Below are positions 1-10,600 of a stretch of DNA of 14,979 bases, in pieces; within the stretch, counting starts at the first letter, position 1, and every line of letters begins with the position of its first letter. The stretch is from contig SMXL01000004.1 of assembly GCA_004356385.1 (NCBI GenBank), forward strand, positions 1 to 14,979, read 5' to 3'. The stretch comes from Bacteroidota bacterium. Lineage in GTDB: Bacteria; Bacteroidota; Rhodothermia; Rhodothermales; UBA10348. The notes under the pieces are model-generated. The model searched no databases and was not told where the DNA came from. It worked only from the letters and a program-made list of their open reading frames with translations. The translations under genes were made by a program, and so were the position numbers.

Positions 1-1792
1 GGTCGAGCCGCATGAACTGAGTAATCACCGGCGGAAGATCTTTGGTTTCAAGCGTTAACTCGAATTCGCGATCCGGCACTCGATCGAAATATCTTCGGAA
101 CGGGTCGATTTCCTCTGAAACGACCGCTCTTTCCGAAAGACCACGCGACGCGGCGCCCCGCTCATCCGCTCGATCTCTGGCCCGTACCACAACCACCCCC
201 AGCGTGTCGATCTCGGGGAAAAAGACACCCAGCTGATGATTGATGGACTGAATCCTGTTTACCAGTGCGTACGATCCCTCCTCTTCGAATCGAATGTCGA
301 CGACGTAACGTTCTGCGGGTGCAATTGCTGCGCTTTCTGCCCACGTTTCCTTTTCAAATCGACCAATATCCGAGGCTACGACTTTCATTGCGTGACCATC
401 GAGCGACAGGTTAAAGGTTCGCGTATTGGACACATTCGTGATAAAAAACCGGGCCACATCTCCCACGTTCACTGTCAGGCTGTAGCGAGTCTCTCCATTC
501 ACGAGAAGTGTGTTTCCGAATCGGCCCATCAACATATAATTGGCGGACGTTCCGCCGAAAGGCACAACCGTTGAATCCGAAACGAGAAAATCGTCGAGTA
601 TCAGTATTTCCTCGTGATCGACCGCCGAGAGATAATTCGGATCCAACGATCGAACCAACAGGTTGCCCGCCAGTCCCAGATCCTGCTGAATGTCTTCTCG
701 ATGGTGCGGGTGGTACCAGTAAATCCCGGCATCTGGAAAGTGCACGAGATACCGAAACGAATCCCCTGGATCGACCGCATCCTGAGTAACCCCTGGAACC
801 CCATCGAATCGATTGTCATGCCGAAGACCGTGCCAGTGAATCGAGCTGGGATAAGCGGTGTCGTTTATAAAATCGACGACGATGGTCGTCGCCTGCTGCA
901 CTTCGATCACGGGACCGGGGATCTGATCGTTGTATCCGTACATCAAAAACGTTTTTCCGCCGACCGTCTTCAGAACCGGGCCCGCACGGAGCACCAAAGA
1001 GTCGCCATCTGCCATCCGGTGAACCTGTCTAGGTTTGGCCGGTGGAGCGTCTACCACATCTGTTCGCTCCAGCGCCCAACTCTCCCCAAACGGACGTAAC
1101 CGCTCCATACCCGGCATCATCGAAACGAGCGGGTGCATGGGGGGTGGCGGCCACTCGTCTTTTTCACTCGCATGGCGGTGGGCCGCTTCATCTAGTTCGG
1201 ATTCAGACCCTACTGAGCCCACTGCTATTCCGATGGACGCGATCCGAAAAGCGCCGTGGGCCTCCATCCTGTTACTCGCAGATCTCCCTCGAAGAACAAG
1301 CGGACCCTTGCGTTCCGTTCCTCCAGGTCCCGGCTCCGCGCTGACAAATATCAGAAACTTGTTGAGGGAGACCTCCCCTGTTTCGAATCGCCCGTTCCCC
1401 ACGATGCCCAGGTTAAAGATTGGTTTCAACTCAGGCGTCGTCGCCCAGACAACATAGGTTGTATAGGGGCCGAGGTCCTCAGGCGGCGGGAGTCCTTCAA
1501 TGGTTAGATCGATCAGATAACGCTGCCTGCCTTCTCTCGTCACGGCGACGCCGAAGGGTGTCGGAGGCCGGGCGAGCACGGCCCGACCCGTGGCATCGGC
1601 GGCCCGTGAAGTGGAATAGAGAGGCATGCAGTATAACTCAAGGTGGCCACATTCCGTGTCACGCGGGACTTCCGCCGGCCGTTCCTGGCTCCCCATCGAT
1701 ACCCCCTGAGCCCACGTCAATCCAATCGGAAGAATCGCGAGCAAAACGATCAACCCCACAAAACACGCCCCTCTGAAAAGCTCATTTCTCAT
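1..1792 (-). CDS. Multicopper oxidase, exported, C-terminus cut off by window edge
   Basis: Reading the minus strand from the ATG at 1792 gives an uninterrupted frame of 597 codons that is still open at base 1, so the C-terminal end is missing. Residues 1-29 look like a signal peptide (a basic MRNELFR start, a hydrophobic stretch, then TWAQG). The first cupredoxin copper motif IHWHGLR is at about residues 318-324 and the second, [10 protein letters not shown], at 358-367; together they supply type 2/type 3 copper ligands of the laccase/CueO family. The C-terminal HCHxxxH motif expected in this family would lie outside the window. About 270 residues precede the first cupredoxin domain, with a Pro/Met/His-rich linker at 205-229. 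The family oxidises phenols, metal ions or similar substrates with reduction of oxygen to water, usually in the periplasm; the substrate here is unknown. The start codon lies inside the end of uvrB, which suggests translational coupling. Confidence 0.9.
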   Translation of the reverse strand, partial: MRNELFRGACFVGLIVLLAILPIGLTWAQGVSMGSQERPAEVPRDTECGHLELYCMPLYSTSRAADATGRAVLARPPTPFGVAVTREGRQRYLIDLTIEGLPPPEDLGPYTTYVVWATTPELKPIFNLGIVGNGRFETGEVSLNKFLIFVSAEPGPGGTERKGPLVLRGRSASNRMEAHGAFRIASIGIAVGSVGSESELDEAAHRHASEKDEWPPPPMHPLVSMMPGMERLRPFGESWALERTDVVDAPPAKPRQVHRMADGDSLVLRAGPVLKTVGGKTFLMYGYNDQIPGPVIEVQQATTIVVDFINDTAYPSSIHWHGLRHDNRFDGVPGVTQDAVDPGDSFRYLVHFPDAGIYWYHPHHREDIQQDLGLAGNLLVRSLDPNYLSAVDHEEILILDDFLVSDSTVVPFGGTSANYMLMGRFGNTLLVNGETRYSLTVNVGDVARFFITNVSNTRTFNLSLDGHAMKVVASDIGRFEKETWAESAAIAPAERYVVDIRFEEEGSYALVNRIQSINHQLGVFFPEIDTLGVVVVRARDRADERGAASRGLSERAVVSEEIDPFRRYFDRVPDREFELTLETKDLPPVITQFMRLD

Positions 1793-3842
1793 CCAGATCC
1801 TTTTCAAGTTGCGCGATGGTATCTCGAATCTCGGCCGCCTTTTCGAATTTCAGCTTCTCCGCTGCCTCCTCCATCTCCTTCCTGAGCTGAACCATCAGAT
1901 CCCTCTTCTGGTCGTCTGTCAGGTATTTCAGAACCGGGTCGGCGACCGCCTTCAATTGATCCGGACCGCTATAATAGCGGGTAGCGGGTCCTCCGCCCTT
2001 CGCTTTCTCCTCGGCAATCACCGTCCCTTCCATAATCTGATCAATCGATTTTCGAATCGTCGTCGGAATGATTCCATGGGCCTCGTTGTAGGCTCTCTGG
2101 ATTTCGCGCCGACGATCGGTTTCATCCATCATCCGCTGCATCGACCCGGTCATCTTGTCGGCGTACATGATGATCTTGCTATTGACATTTCTAGCCGCCC
2201 GCCCGGCAGTCTGAATGAGGGATCGATCGCTCCGCAGAAATCCTTCCTTATCGGCGTCCATTATGGCTACAAGAGATACTTCCGGTAAATCCAAGCCTTC
2301 CCGGAGCAAATTGACCCCAATCAGTACATCGAATTCGCCGAGGCGAAGCCCCCGAAGAATCTCGACTCGATCCAGCGCCGCGATATCAGAGTGGAGATAC
2401 CGGACAAGAAGGCCATACGAATCCAGATAATCGGCCAGGTCCTCCGCCATCCGTTTAGTGAGCGTCGTCACCAAGGTGCGCTCATTTCTCTCCGTTACGA
2501 CTCGAATTTCTTCCAACAAATCATCGATCTGATTCTTCGTGGGCCGCACTTCTACTTCAGGATCGGTAATACCGGTCGGTCGAATGACCTGCTCGACGAA
2601 CACGCCGCCGCACAATTCCAGCTCATAATCGCCGGGAGTGGCACTGGCGTAGACCATTTGACCTGTTTTTGCCTCGAACTCTTCAAACGTCATCGGACGA
2701 TTGTCCAGAGCGGAAGGCAGCCGGAATCCGTGCTCGACCAGTGTGAGTTTTCTGGCCCGGTCGCCGTTGTACATCGCCCTGACCTGAGGCAATGTGACAT
2801 GGCTTTCGTCGATAACGGTAATGAAGTCATCTCGAAAATAATCGAGCAGGCAATAAGGCCGCTCTCCCGGTGCACGGCCCGTCAGATGTCGCGAGTAGTT
2901 CTCGACGCCCGAACAATACCCGACTTCCCGAAGCATCTCAATATCGAAGAGAGTCCGTTGCTCAAGTCGATGGGCCTCGAGAATCATTCCGTTTTCGCGC
3001 TGCACTGCGAGCCGCCACCTGAGCTCTTCTTCGATCGTCTTGATGGCTTCGTCCAATTTATCCTTGGGCGTCACGAAAATTTTGGCCGGATAGACCGTCA
3101 AAATCTTTTCTGATCTGATTTCCTTCCCTGTAAACGGCTCAAACACGCTTATTTTTTCAATCGTGTCGCCCCAGAATTCGATCCGATACGCCTGATCCTC
3201 CAAATAGGCGGGAAATATTTCAACCACATCGCCGCGAACCCGAAACGTACCCGGGACAAATTCGATGTCGTTCCGCTTGTAGAAGATCGAGATCAGGCCG
3301 CGGAGCATTTCGTTTCGCTCGATTTCTACCCCTTCGTTGATCTGAACGATCTGTGAGCGGTACTCGTCCGGTGATCCCAGTCCATATATGCACGATACAC
3401 TGGCGACCACGATGACATCGGGCCTTCCAGAGATCAGCGAACTGGTCGTCTTGAGACGCAACCGATCGATCCGCTCGTTAACCGACATGTCCTTCTCGAT
3501 GTATGTATCCGAGTGGACGATGTAGGCCTCCGGCTGATAATAGTCGTAATACGAAATAAAGAACTCGACTGCGTTCTCGGGAAAGAAGTGTTTGAACTCG
3601 GCGTAAAGCTGAGCCGCAAGCGTCTTGTTGTGACTCATCACCAGAGTGGGGCGATTCAAATTCTGAATCATGTGGGAGATCGAAAACGTTTTCCCGGTCC
3701 CCGTTGCTCCCAACAACGTTTGCTGCGTATCACCGCGAAGAATACCTTCGGTCAACTCAGCGATTGCGCGAGGTTGATCTCCGGTGGGTTCGAACTCAGA
3801 CTCTAGCTTGAACTGCAGTTCATTCGTGATGATGTCGTCCAT
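1782..3842 (-). CDS. uvrB: Excinuclease ABC subunit UvrB
   Basis: This is the damage-verification helicase-like subunit of bacterial nucleotide excision repair. It receives DNA from UvrA, probes the lesion with a beta-hairpin and recruits UvrC; it acts in the cytoplasm. The 686-residue product has the normal family length. Visible motifs are Walker A GATGTGKT (45-52), the aromatic beta-hairpin [10 protein letters not shown] (98-107), the [11 protein letters not shown] segment (148-158), the Walker B-type DESH (345-348), helicase motif [11 protein letters not shown] (544-552), and a C-terminal UVR domain (about 644-686) of the type that contacts UvrC. Nothing is broken or missing. The ATG at 3842 is preceded only by a weak AAGG. 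The gene diverges from the amidohydrolase, and its last 11 bases overlap the multicopper oxidase start. I saw no obvious LexA box upstream, so SOS control is not supported by what I can read. Confidence 0.98.
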   Translation of the reverse strand: MDDIITNELQFKLESEFEPTGDQPRAIAELTEGILRGDTQQTLLGATGTGKTFSISHMIQNLNRPTLVMSHNKTLAAQLYAEFKHFFPENAVEFFISYYDYYQPEAYIVHSDTYIEKDMSVNERIDRLRLKTTSSLISGRPDVIVVASVSCIYGLGSPDEYRSQIVQINEGVEIERNEMLRGLISIFYKRNDIEFVPGTFRVRGDVVEIFPAYLEDQAYRIEFWGDTIEKISVFEPFTGKEIRSEKILTVYPAKIFVTPKDKLDEAIKTIEEELRWRLAVQRENGMILEAHRLEQRTLFDIEMLREVGYCSGVENYSRHLTGRAPGERPYCLLDYFRDDFITVIDESHVTLPQVRAMYNGDRARKLTLVEHGFRLPSALDNRPMTFEEFEAKTGQMVYASATPGDYELELCGGVFVEQVIRPTGITDPEVEVRPTKNQIDDLLEEIRVVTERNERTLVTTLTKRMAEDLADYLDSYGLLVRYLHSDIAALDRVEILRGLRLGEFDVLIGVNLLREGLDLPEVSLVAIMDADKEGFLRSDRSLIQTAGRAARNVNSKIIMYADKMTGSMQRMMDETDRRREIQRAYNEAHGIIPTTIRKSIDQIMEGTVIAEEKAKGGGPATRYYSGPDQLKAVADPVLKYLTDDQKRDLMVQLRKEMEEAAEKLKFEKAAEIRDTIAQLEKDLDEK

Positions 3843-3997
3843 CCGTATACTGGCCTTATGGATGCAATCCTTGGAAACGAGACCGTCGAAATCCTGTTAG
3901 GAGGTGCGCGTGCGTGAACCCGACGTCATCCGATTGGTTCTTTTCTGCTAAATTTCTGCTAGTTCCCACTCCACTATTTCCCAGAACGTCCAGACTG
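3843..3997. promoter_or_regulatory. Divergent intergenic region between uvrB and the amidohydrolase lipoprotein gene
   Basis: These 155 bases separate two divergent genes, so promoters for both should lie here or overlap the gene starts; this is inferred from gene direction. The clearest sequence signal is a strong Shine-Dalgarno core AGGAGG at 3899-3904 on the plus strand, placed nine bases before a GTG at 3914 that is in frame with the downstream gene. I could not identify a convincing promoter of the Bacteroidota TTTG/TAnnTTTG type or a LexA operator. Confidence 0.4.
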
Positions 3998-5104
3998 ATG
4001 TCAAAACGACTCTTGCTTTTCATAATCATCGGCTTGATCGCCCTTCCGGCGTGTTCGCAGGAGCAGTTGAAGTCCATGTCCATTGAGGAATACGAACCCG
4101 AATCAACCCTGAAAGTATCCGCACATCCCATCGAGATGGCGAAATATCCGTTCGTCGATGTGCACAGCCATCACTTTAGGGCTGCAAGCTACTCGGATAA
4201 ACAAATGGCTGATGTCGTCGCCCAGATGGATTCCATAAACATGGCCGTCGCCGTCAATCTGAGTGGCGGTATCGGAGATCGACTCAAGGCCACCGTTGAG
4301 GCCATGCAGGGAAGATATCCATCTCGCTTTATCGTTTTCGCAAATGTTGATTTTGACGGAATCGACAAGCCGGGGTGGACGGATCGTGCAGTAGCGCAGT
4401 TAAGAGAAGACGTAGCCAATGGCGCGCAGGGTTTAAAAATCTACAAGAGCCTGGGACTGTCGACAAAAGATTCCGAGGGAAATAGAGTCGCGGTCGACGA
4501 CCCGAGAATTGACCCGGTTTGGGCACTTTGCGGCGAACTGGGAATTCCCGTCCTCATTCATACGGGAGAGCCGTCTCCATTCTGGTCACCGCGAGACCGT
4601 TACAACGAACGGTGGCTGGAGTTGAAGCAGCGCCCGGGTCGCTACCGGGACCCGGACGAATATCCTTCTTGGGAGGAGACGATGGCCCAGCAGCACAACA
4701 TCTTCCGAAAGCACCCGGGCACCACATTCATCAACGCCCATCTCGGTTGGTACGGAAATGATCTGGCGGGCATGACGGCGCTCATGGAGGAATTTCCAAA
4801 CATGTATACGGAACTGGGGGCTGTGCTCGCCGAGCTGGGGCGCCAACCGCGGGCCGCCCGGCAATTCCTGATCGACAACAAAGAGCGTGTCATGTTTGGA
4901 AAGGATCACTGGGCCATGGACGAGTACCGGGTCTATTTCAGAACGTTTGAAACCGCAGACGAATTTTTTGACTACTATCGAAAACGGCACGCCCACTGGA
5001 AATTATATGGGCTCGATCTTCCGGACGATGTGATTCGCCACCTCTACTACCGAAACGCCCTGAAAGTCATCCCGGGGATCGATGCGTCGCTTTTCCCAGA
5101 CTGA
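3998..5104 (+). CDS. Amidohydrolase-family metal-dependent hydrolase, predicted lipoprotein
   Basis: The product fits the amidohydrolase_2/TatD-like superfamily of TIM-barrel hydrolases. From the ATG at 3998 it is 368 residues. Residues 1-19 form a lipoprotein signal peptide with lipobox LPAC and lipidated Cys19, so the enzyme should be membrane-anchored in the envelope. Likely metal ligands are visible in family order: D54-x-H56-x-H58 (VDVHSHH), H188 (VLIHTGE), H248 (FINAHLGW) and D303 (FGKDHW). The fold appears complete and the pocket intact; the substrate cannot be read from the sequence. The start is debatable. The frame continues upstream to a GTG at 3914, which has a strong AGGAGG nine bases before it, but that start would put 28 residues in front of a typical lipoprotein signal. 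I prefer 3998. The gene converges on the TonB receptor gene, with 11 bases between the stops. Confidence 0.88.
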   Translation: MSKRLLLFIIIGLIALPACSQEQLKSMSIEEYEPESTLKVSAHPIEMAKYPFVDVHSHHFRAASYSDKQMADVVAQMDSINMAVAVNLSGGIGDRLKATVEAMQGRYPSRFIVFANVDFDGIDKPGWTDRAVAQLREDVANGAQGLKIYKSLGLSTKDSEGNRVAVDDPRIDPVWALCGELGIPVLIHTGEPSPFWSPRDRYNERWLELKQRPGRYRDPDEYPSWEETMAQQHNIFRKHPGTTFINAHLGWYGNDLAGMTALMEEFPNMYTELGAVLAELGRQPRAARQFLIDNKERVMFGKDHWAMDEYRVYFRTFETADEFFDYYRKRHAHWKLYGLDLPDDVIRHLYYRNALKVIPGIDASLFPD

Positions 5105-5115
5105 GCTCGAGTGCC

Positions 5116-7410
5116 TTACCGAAGCTCGAACTTCACGCCGATCGAAGGAATCAGAGGAAGCTGATCGACCCGTCTGAATTCGAAAAGGTCGTAGTAGAAT
5201 AGGTTATCCCGATTGAGAAGATTCACGACTCCCGCCCGAAGCGTGGTCACATTCCTGCCGTGTTCGATTCGTTTCTCAAGCCACACGTCCATCCTGGAAT
5301 AGGTTGGCTGACGTCCTTCAAAAGGCGACGAATAGAGAATTCGATCTTGCCCGGGCTCGGAAGCCACATCGACATCCGGCGTCAGAAGATACCATTTGTC
5401 AAAACCACCCGACTCGGTAAAGGGCAGTCCCGATCCGTATTGGAATTGCACAGTCAGCGATACCTCACGTAGATCCGCGGTTACCAAGGCATTCAATTGG
5501 TGACGCCGATCATGGCCCGGATGGTAAATAAGCCCCCCCGAATCGTACTCCACTTCGGCGAACCCATAGGTGAGATAACCGGACAGTGTCGTGTTCTCTA
5601 TGAACGGGCGGTTCTGCATGTCAATCCGAATGTCAACACCCTTGGCTACCCCGTCTGCTGACTGAAGCGCTGTCGTAAAACTGGGAAAGGAACTGAAGAT
5701 GGGCACCGAAAGCTCGTCGTATTTCTTGTAGAACCCCTCCACCGCCACATTCAACCACGGTGCAAACCGATACGACACGCCGGCAATCGTATGTATCGAC
5801 TGCGGGATGTCTCCGTCATCGGGCGTGACCACCCAAGCGGTGAACTGATTTCCGAGATCCCGTTCGTCGTTCAATCCAACGGTTGCCTGGTGATAGACTC
5901 CCCACGCCCCGTGCAGCGTGAGTGATCCTGTCCGGCCAAGAGGATACCACGACATTCTAAACCGAGGCTCGAGCCACGATCGACTTCGATCCGTCAGAGC
6001 ATACATGTGAACCCCCGGATTGATAGTCAATTTTTCCTTTGCAACAGAGAGATTCGTCGAAACGAACGCCTCGACTTCTGTGAGATCCTCAGACGCGGTC
6101 GTGAAATCCTGAAAAAGTCCATCCAGCTCATACGAGAGCGTAGATTTTCTCCGCGAGAATCCAAAATCGATGGTTCCTGCTTTCAGGAGCCAAGATGCAT
6201 AAAGTTTTAAATCGAAGCTCTCTACGTCTGTGATCCGCTCCGGGGCATCCTTTGGCCCGAATTCATTGTTCATGAACGACCAGCCCGCCGTCAGCCGGAC
6301 GACGAGAGGGATTCGGTTGGACTGGAATTCATACGTCCCCCCATACACCTGATTCGTCCAGGAAACCTCCGTGCTGTCTGTTTTGATGGACGAAAGAGTC
6401 TCCCCGTCGAACGTCTTTTTCGTCCCTGCGATGTCCCCTCGGTCATCGGTATCAAGGATCATAAGCGACAGCGAATGCGAACTGCCGATCAGCGTGTGTA
6501 GTTTGGCAAAGCGATCACCGAATCGATACGGCATGCGCTGCCCTAGTAGATTCGGGAAGAGCTCTTCGATAAAGGATTGCCTGAGATTGACAATCAGCGA
6601 GGCCCGGTTGCGGATGATGGGTCCTTCGAATCGGGCTTCACTCAGAAACGGAGCAAAACCCACGGCCCCGGCTATGTTTTGCTTGTTTCCATTTCTGGCT
6701 TTCACATCAATGATGGAAGAAACCCGCGATCCGTATTCAGCACCGAATCCGCCCGTATAGAAGTCTACACGGTTTACAATATCCTCAGGAAATGCAGAAT
6801 AAAAGCTCAGAATGTGAAACGGCATGTAAACGGGCAATCCGTCCAACAGCGCCAAATTCTGATCAACCGCACCGCCTCTTACAAAAATCTGCCCCCCTCG
6901 ATCGCCTTGGATGACCACACCGGGCAAGGTCTGCAGGTAGCCTGCCAGGTCTCCCGATACGCCCGGAACAGGTACCCTCGCTATATCTGCGGGGACGACC
7001 GTTTCGAGGCCAGCAATGACGGCCGTCGCACCCCCCTCGGCTTCTGCCTCCACGATCACTTCTCCAATTTCCAACTGAATCGGAGAAAGAAGGACCGTGC
7101 GTTCAATCACCGATCCGGGCTGTATTTCCAGCTCTTCTTCGAAAGATTTAAATCCGATGAATGAAACCTGAAACGTATAGGTGCCAGGTGTAATGCGATT
7201 GATCAAAAAGTAGCCGTCGGCATCGCTCACGACCCCTTTTATGACAACGTTATTCGAGAATAACGTAACGGAAGCGCCCTGCATGGTCTGCTCGGTAGAA
7301 CCGTCTGAAACGAATCCGCGAATGAGCGCTTGCTGAGAAAAAGCGGGCGCAGAAACAAGGATCGTCAGGAGGCCAAAAAGAAAAGCGGATCGCGAAACTA
7401 TCTGAGGCAT
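5116..7410 (-). CDS. TonB-dependent outer-membrane receptor with carboxypeptidase-like regulatory domain
   Basis: The 764-residue product has a signal peptide (1-25, ending APAFS), a carboxypeptidase-regulatory-like beta-sandwich (about 28-110, with GASVTLF and a GYFLINRITPGTYTFQVSFIGF core), a plug domain (about 135-240, including LQTLPGVVIQGDRGGQIFVRGG, LLDGLP and GGFGAEYGSR), and a long beta-barrel region to the C-terminus ending GVKFELR. This order is standard for Bacteroidota-type receptors that import large or scarce substrates across the outer membrane using TonB/ExbBD energy. No partner SusD-like gene is adjacent, so a SusCD glycan system is not supported, and the substrate is unknown. 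The barrel lacks the C-terminal aromatic final residue common in outer-membrane proteins, but Phe is four from the end. A possible -7 box (TACTTTCG, one mismatch to TAnnTTTG) lies at 7460-7467 on this strand. Confidence 0.93.
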   Translation of the reverse strand: MPQIVSRSAFLFGLLTILVSAPAFSQQALIRGFVSDGSTEQTMQGASVTLFSNNVVIKGVVSDADGYFLINRITPGTYTFQVSFIGFKSFEEELEIQPGSVIERTVLLSPIQLEIGEVIVEAEAEGGATAVIAGLETVVPADIARVPVPGVSGDLAGYLQTLPGVVIQGDRGGQIFVRGGAVDQNLALLDGLPVYMPFHILSFYSAFPEDIVNRVDFYTGGFGAEYGSRVSSIIDVKARNGNKQNIAGAVGFAPFLSEARFEGPIIRNRASLIVNLRQSFIEELFPNLLGQRMPYRFGDRFAKLHTLIGSSHSLSLMILDTDDRGDIAGTKKTFDGETLSSIKTDSTEVSWTNQVYGGTYEFQSNRIPLVVRLTAGWSFMNNEFGPKDAPERITDVESFDLKLYASWLLKAGTIDFGFSRRKSTLSYELDGLFQDFTTASEDLTEVEAFVSTNLSVAKEKLTINPGVHMYALTDRSRSWLEPRFRMSWYPLGRTGSLTLHGAWGVYHQATVGLNDERDLGNQFTAWVVTPDDGDIPQSIHTIAGVSYRFAPWLNVAVEGFYKKYDELSVPIFSSFPSFTTALQSADGVAKGVDIRIDMQNRPFIENTTLSGYLTYGFAEVEYDSGGLIYHPGHDRRHQLNALVTADLREVSLTVQFQYGSGLPFTESGGFDKWYLLTPDVDVASEPGQDRILYSSPFEGRQPTYSRMDVWLEKRIEHGRNVTTLRAGVVNLLNRDNLFYYDLFEFRRVDQLPLIPSIGVKFELR

Positions 7411-7660
7411 CTATGCAAAGCTGAAATTCGGACTAACAATACCGCTTCTGACGAGAAATCGAAAGTATTTGCTAGAATGTTAGCCGACAGTGCTTACTCC
7501 AGTGAACCGTGAGAACGACCCATCCAGTTGGATAGGACCTGACATGAGTGGAAAGACATATGCTCCGAGATTGCATCACAGCCAATCAAAGCAGCATTTC
7601 TGGTGCCATAGGCTTTACTTTCCGCTTCGTTGATCATCCCACCTTTTCAGGCATACCGTT
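7411..7660. promoter_or_regulatory. Divergent intergenic region between TonB receptor and BNR propeller genes
   Basis: This 250-base region lies between two divergent starts, so it should hold both promoters. On the minus strand, TACTTTCG at 7460-7467 is one mismatch from the Bacteroidota -7 consensus TAnnTTTG and sits about 50 bases before the receptor start, but I found no matching TTTG -33 box. A small hairpin (ATCC/GGAT around an AGTT loop) occurs near 7522-7533. Nothing resembling a known riboswitch or a real small ORF was seen. Assignment as a promoter region rests mainly on gene direction. Confidence 0.4.
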
Positions 7661-10600
7661 ATGAATTCCAAATCTTGCTCTGGTCTTTTCCTGGCTCTGT
7701 TGTTTGTAGTTCCACTCTTCGCGCAAGACAATGATTCTCTTTTGCTTAAGACAAACTTCGACGCGCTTGAACTTAGAAATATTGGGCCTGCGTTCACGTC
7801 AGGTCGAATTGCTGATATTGCGATCGACCCCGAAAACGACAGCATCTGGTACGTAGCGGTCGGTTCTGGTGGTGTTTGGAAAACAGAGAACGCCGGGACT
7901 ACTTGGAAGTCTGTCTTCGACGGTCAGGGCTCCTATTCGACAGGCGCAATCACCCTCGATCCCAGTAATCGACATACGGTCTGGGTTGGAACGGGAGAAA
8001 ATGTTGGCGGCCGCCATGTCGGGTACGGGGATGGGGTATACAAAAGCACGGACGCCGGAATAAGCTGGGAAAACGTGGGATTGAAGGAGAGTCAACACAT
8101 CTCCAAAATCATTGTTCACCCGAAAAACTCCGACATCATTTTCGTCGCTGCGCAAGGCCCTCTCTGGAATTCAGGAGGAGAACGTGGCCTTTACAAGTCT
8201 ATTGACGGTGGCCAGACATGGGAGAAAAAACTCGGCGACGACGAGTGGATCGGCGTTACCGATATCATTATGGACCCTAGAAATCCCGACGTGATGTATG
8301 CGTCCACCTGGCAGCGGCACAGAAATGTAGCCTCATACATGGGTGGCGGACCTGGCTCGGGTATTCATAAGAGTACCGACGGAGGAGAAACGTGGCTCAA
8401 ATCCACCAGCGGTCTCCCGGACTCCAACCTGGGGAAAATTGGACTCGCGATATCATATCACAACCCGGACCAGATTTACGCCGCGATCGAATTGGATCGG
8501 AAAACGGGCGGTTTATACATGTCGAGGAATCGAGGAGAATCCTGGACGAAAATGTCGGACGCCGTTTCCGGTGCTACGGGCCCTCACTACTACCAGGAGC
8601 TTTACACCTCACCGCATTCGGACGGTAGATTATATCTCATGGATGCAAGAATGCAGGTATCGGAGGATCACGGCAGAACATTTTCGCGCATGAATGAATC
8701 CGCGAAACACGGCGATAATCACGCGATTGCATTTCGCGCAGATGACCCGAACTATTTACTTGTCGGATCCGACGGCGGTCTCTTTGAAAGTTTCGATAAC
8801 ACGGACACTTGGCACTTCATTGAAAACATGCCGATCACGCAGTATTACAAAGTGGCCGTGGATGATGCGCTCCCCTTTTATAACGTATTTGGTGGAACGC
8901 AGGACAACGGATCTCACGGGGGGCCGTCCCGGACTGACAATCGACATGGAATTAGAAACGCGGACTGGTTTAAAACCCTTGGATCGGATGGACATCAATC
9001 CGCGGTAGAACCGGGAAATCCGAACATTATCTACGCTGAGACGCAGCAAGGAGGATTACATCGCGTTGATCGAGCGACAGGAGAACAGGTATATATCCAG
9101 CCTCAATCCGAAGAAGGTGATCCGTTCGAACGATTCAATTGGGACGCGCCCATTGTCATCAGTCCCCATTCGCCGTCTACCCTTTATTTCGGATCATATC
9201 GGGTATGGAAATCGACCAACCGAGGTGACAGCTGGAGTGCCATCTCAGGCGATTTGACTCGTAACCAGGAACGGTTTGAGCTACCAATTATGGATCGCGT
9301 GCAGAGCTGGGATAACTCCTGGGACGTCGGCGCCATGTCCGTCTACAATACGATATCATCTTTGGCCGAATCTCCGCTACAGGCTGGCCTCATCTATGCG
9401 GGTACAGACGACGGCATCATCCAGATAAGCGAAGACGATGGCAGCAGCTGGAGGCGGGTCGACGTTGGGAGTATTCGCGGAATACCTGAAACGGCCTTCG
9501 TTAACAACCTGTATGCTGATCTGTTTGACTCGAATGTGGTGTACGCGGCTCTGGACAATCATAAATACGGAGACCTTAATCCGTATCTCATCAAAAGTAC
9601 GGACAGAGGAGCGTCGTGGTCGTCCATTGTTGGAAACCTCCCGGAACGAACCCTTATCTGGCGACTGGTCCAGGATCATGTCAATTCAGATTTATTGTTC
9701 GCCGCTACCGAGTTCGGTATTTACTTCACGGTTGATGGGGGCACGGAGTGGATGAAGTTGAATGGAGACTCCCCGACCATTTCATTCAGAGACATCACGA
9801 TTCAACGCCGGGAAAATGATCTGGTCGCCGCGTCGTTTGGACGAGGATTTTTTATTTTGGATGACTACACGCCCTTACGCGATGTAAACGTAGAAATGCT
9901 CGCTCAAGACGCGGTTCTTTTCCCGACGAAACCGGCGTGGTTGTATCTCCCTAAGGACGTAGCGGGAGGATCTCAGGGCGGAAGTTATTATGCGGCTCCG
10001 AATCCTGAGTTCGGTGCAACGTTCACCTATTATCTCAGGGAGGGATCGACTACGTTATCGGCTCGAAGAAAAGAAAAGGAAGAGGCTGTTGTTGAAGGGG
10101 ATATAGAATTTCCTGGCTGGGAAGCACTCGATGCCGAACGCAACGAAGTGGATGATAAAATCGAAATCGTTGTTCGTGATACTTCTGGTGACGTTGTCCA
10201 ACGAGTGATCGGCGAAACATCAGCGGGTTTTCATAGGGTGAATTGGAATCTTCGATATATGTCAAGAAGCCTCATTGAGCCGGGTCAATCATCCGATAAC
10301 ACGGGTTATCTGGCGACGCCGGGTCCTTACACAGCGACGCTCACTAAAACCGCTGGAGGAATGGTCACTGAACTGGACGGCCCCATTTCTTTTGATGTGG
10401 TACCTCTTCACGAATCCACCCTGAAAGGGGCATCGCCTGATGAGATTTTGGCGTTCCAGGAGCAGCTTGCGGAACTACAGAATCAGATGGCCCGGTTTTC
10501 CGACTTAATGGAAGAGCAGGTGGACAAAGTCGAGGCCATGATGACCGCGGTTGCTCGAGCCAAACGTCCTTCGATAGACCTCACACAACAACTTCAGTCA

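Noticed and set aside
614..1099. A plus-strand open frame of 161 codons
   Set aside because: It is the shadow of the multicopper oxidase on the other strand; its translation shows no family motif.
3843..3913. A possible SOS (LexA) box upstream of uvrB
   Set aside because: No CTGT-N8-ACAG or GAAC-N4-GTTC pattern could be found; nearby CTGT and GAAC have no partner half.
7330..7512. A 60-codon plus-strand frame at the start of the TonB receptor gene
   Set aside because: It overlaps the receptor start antisense, has a basic, random-looking composition and no recognisable start signals.
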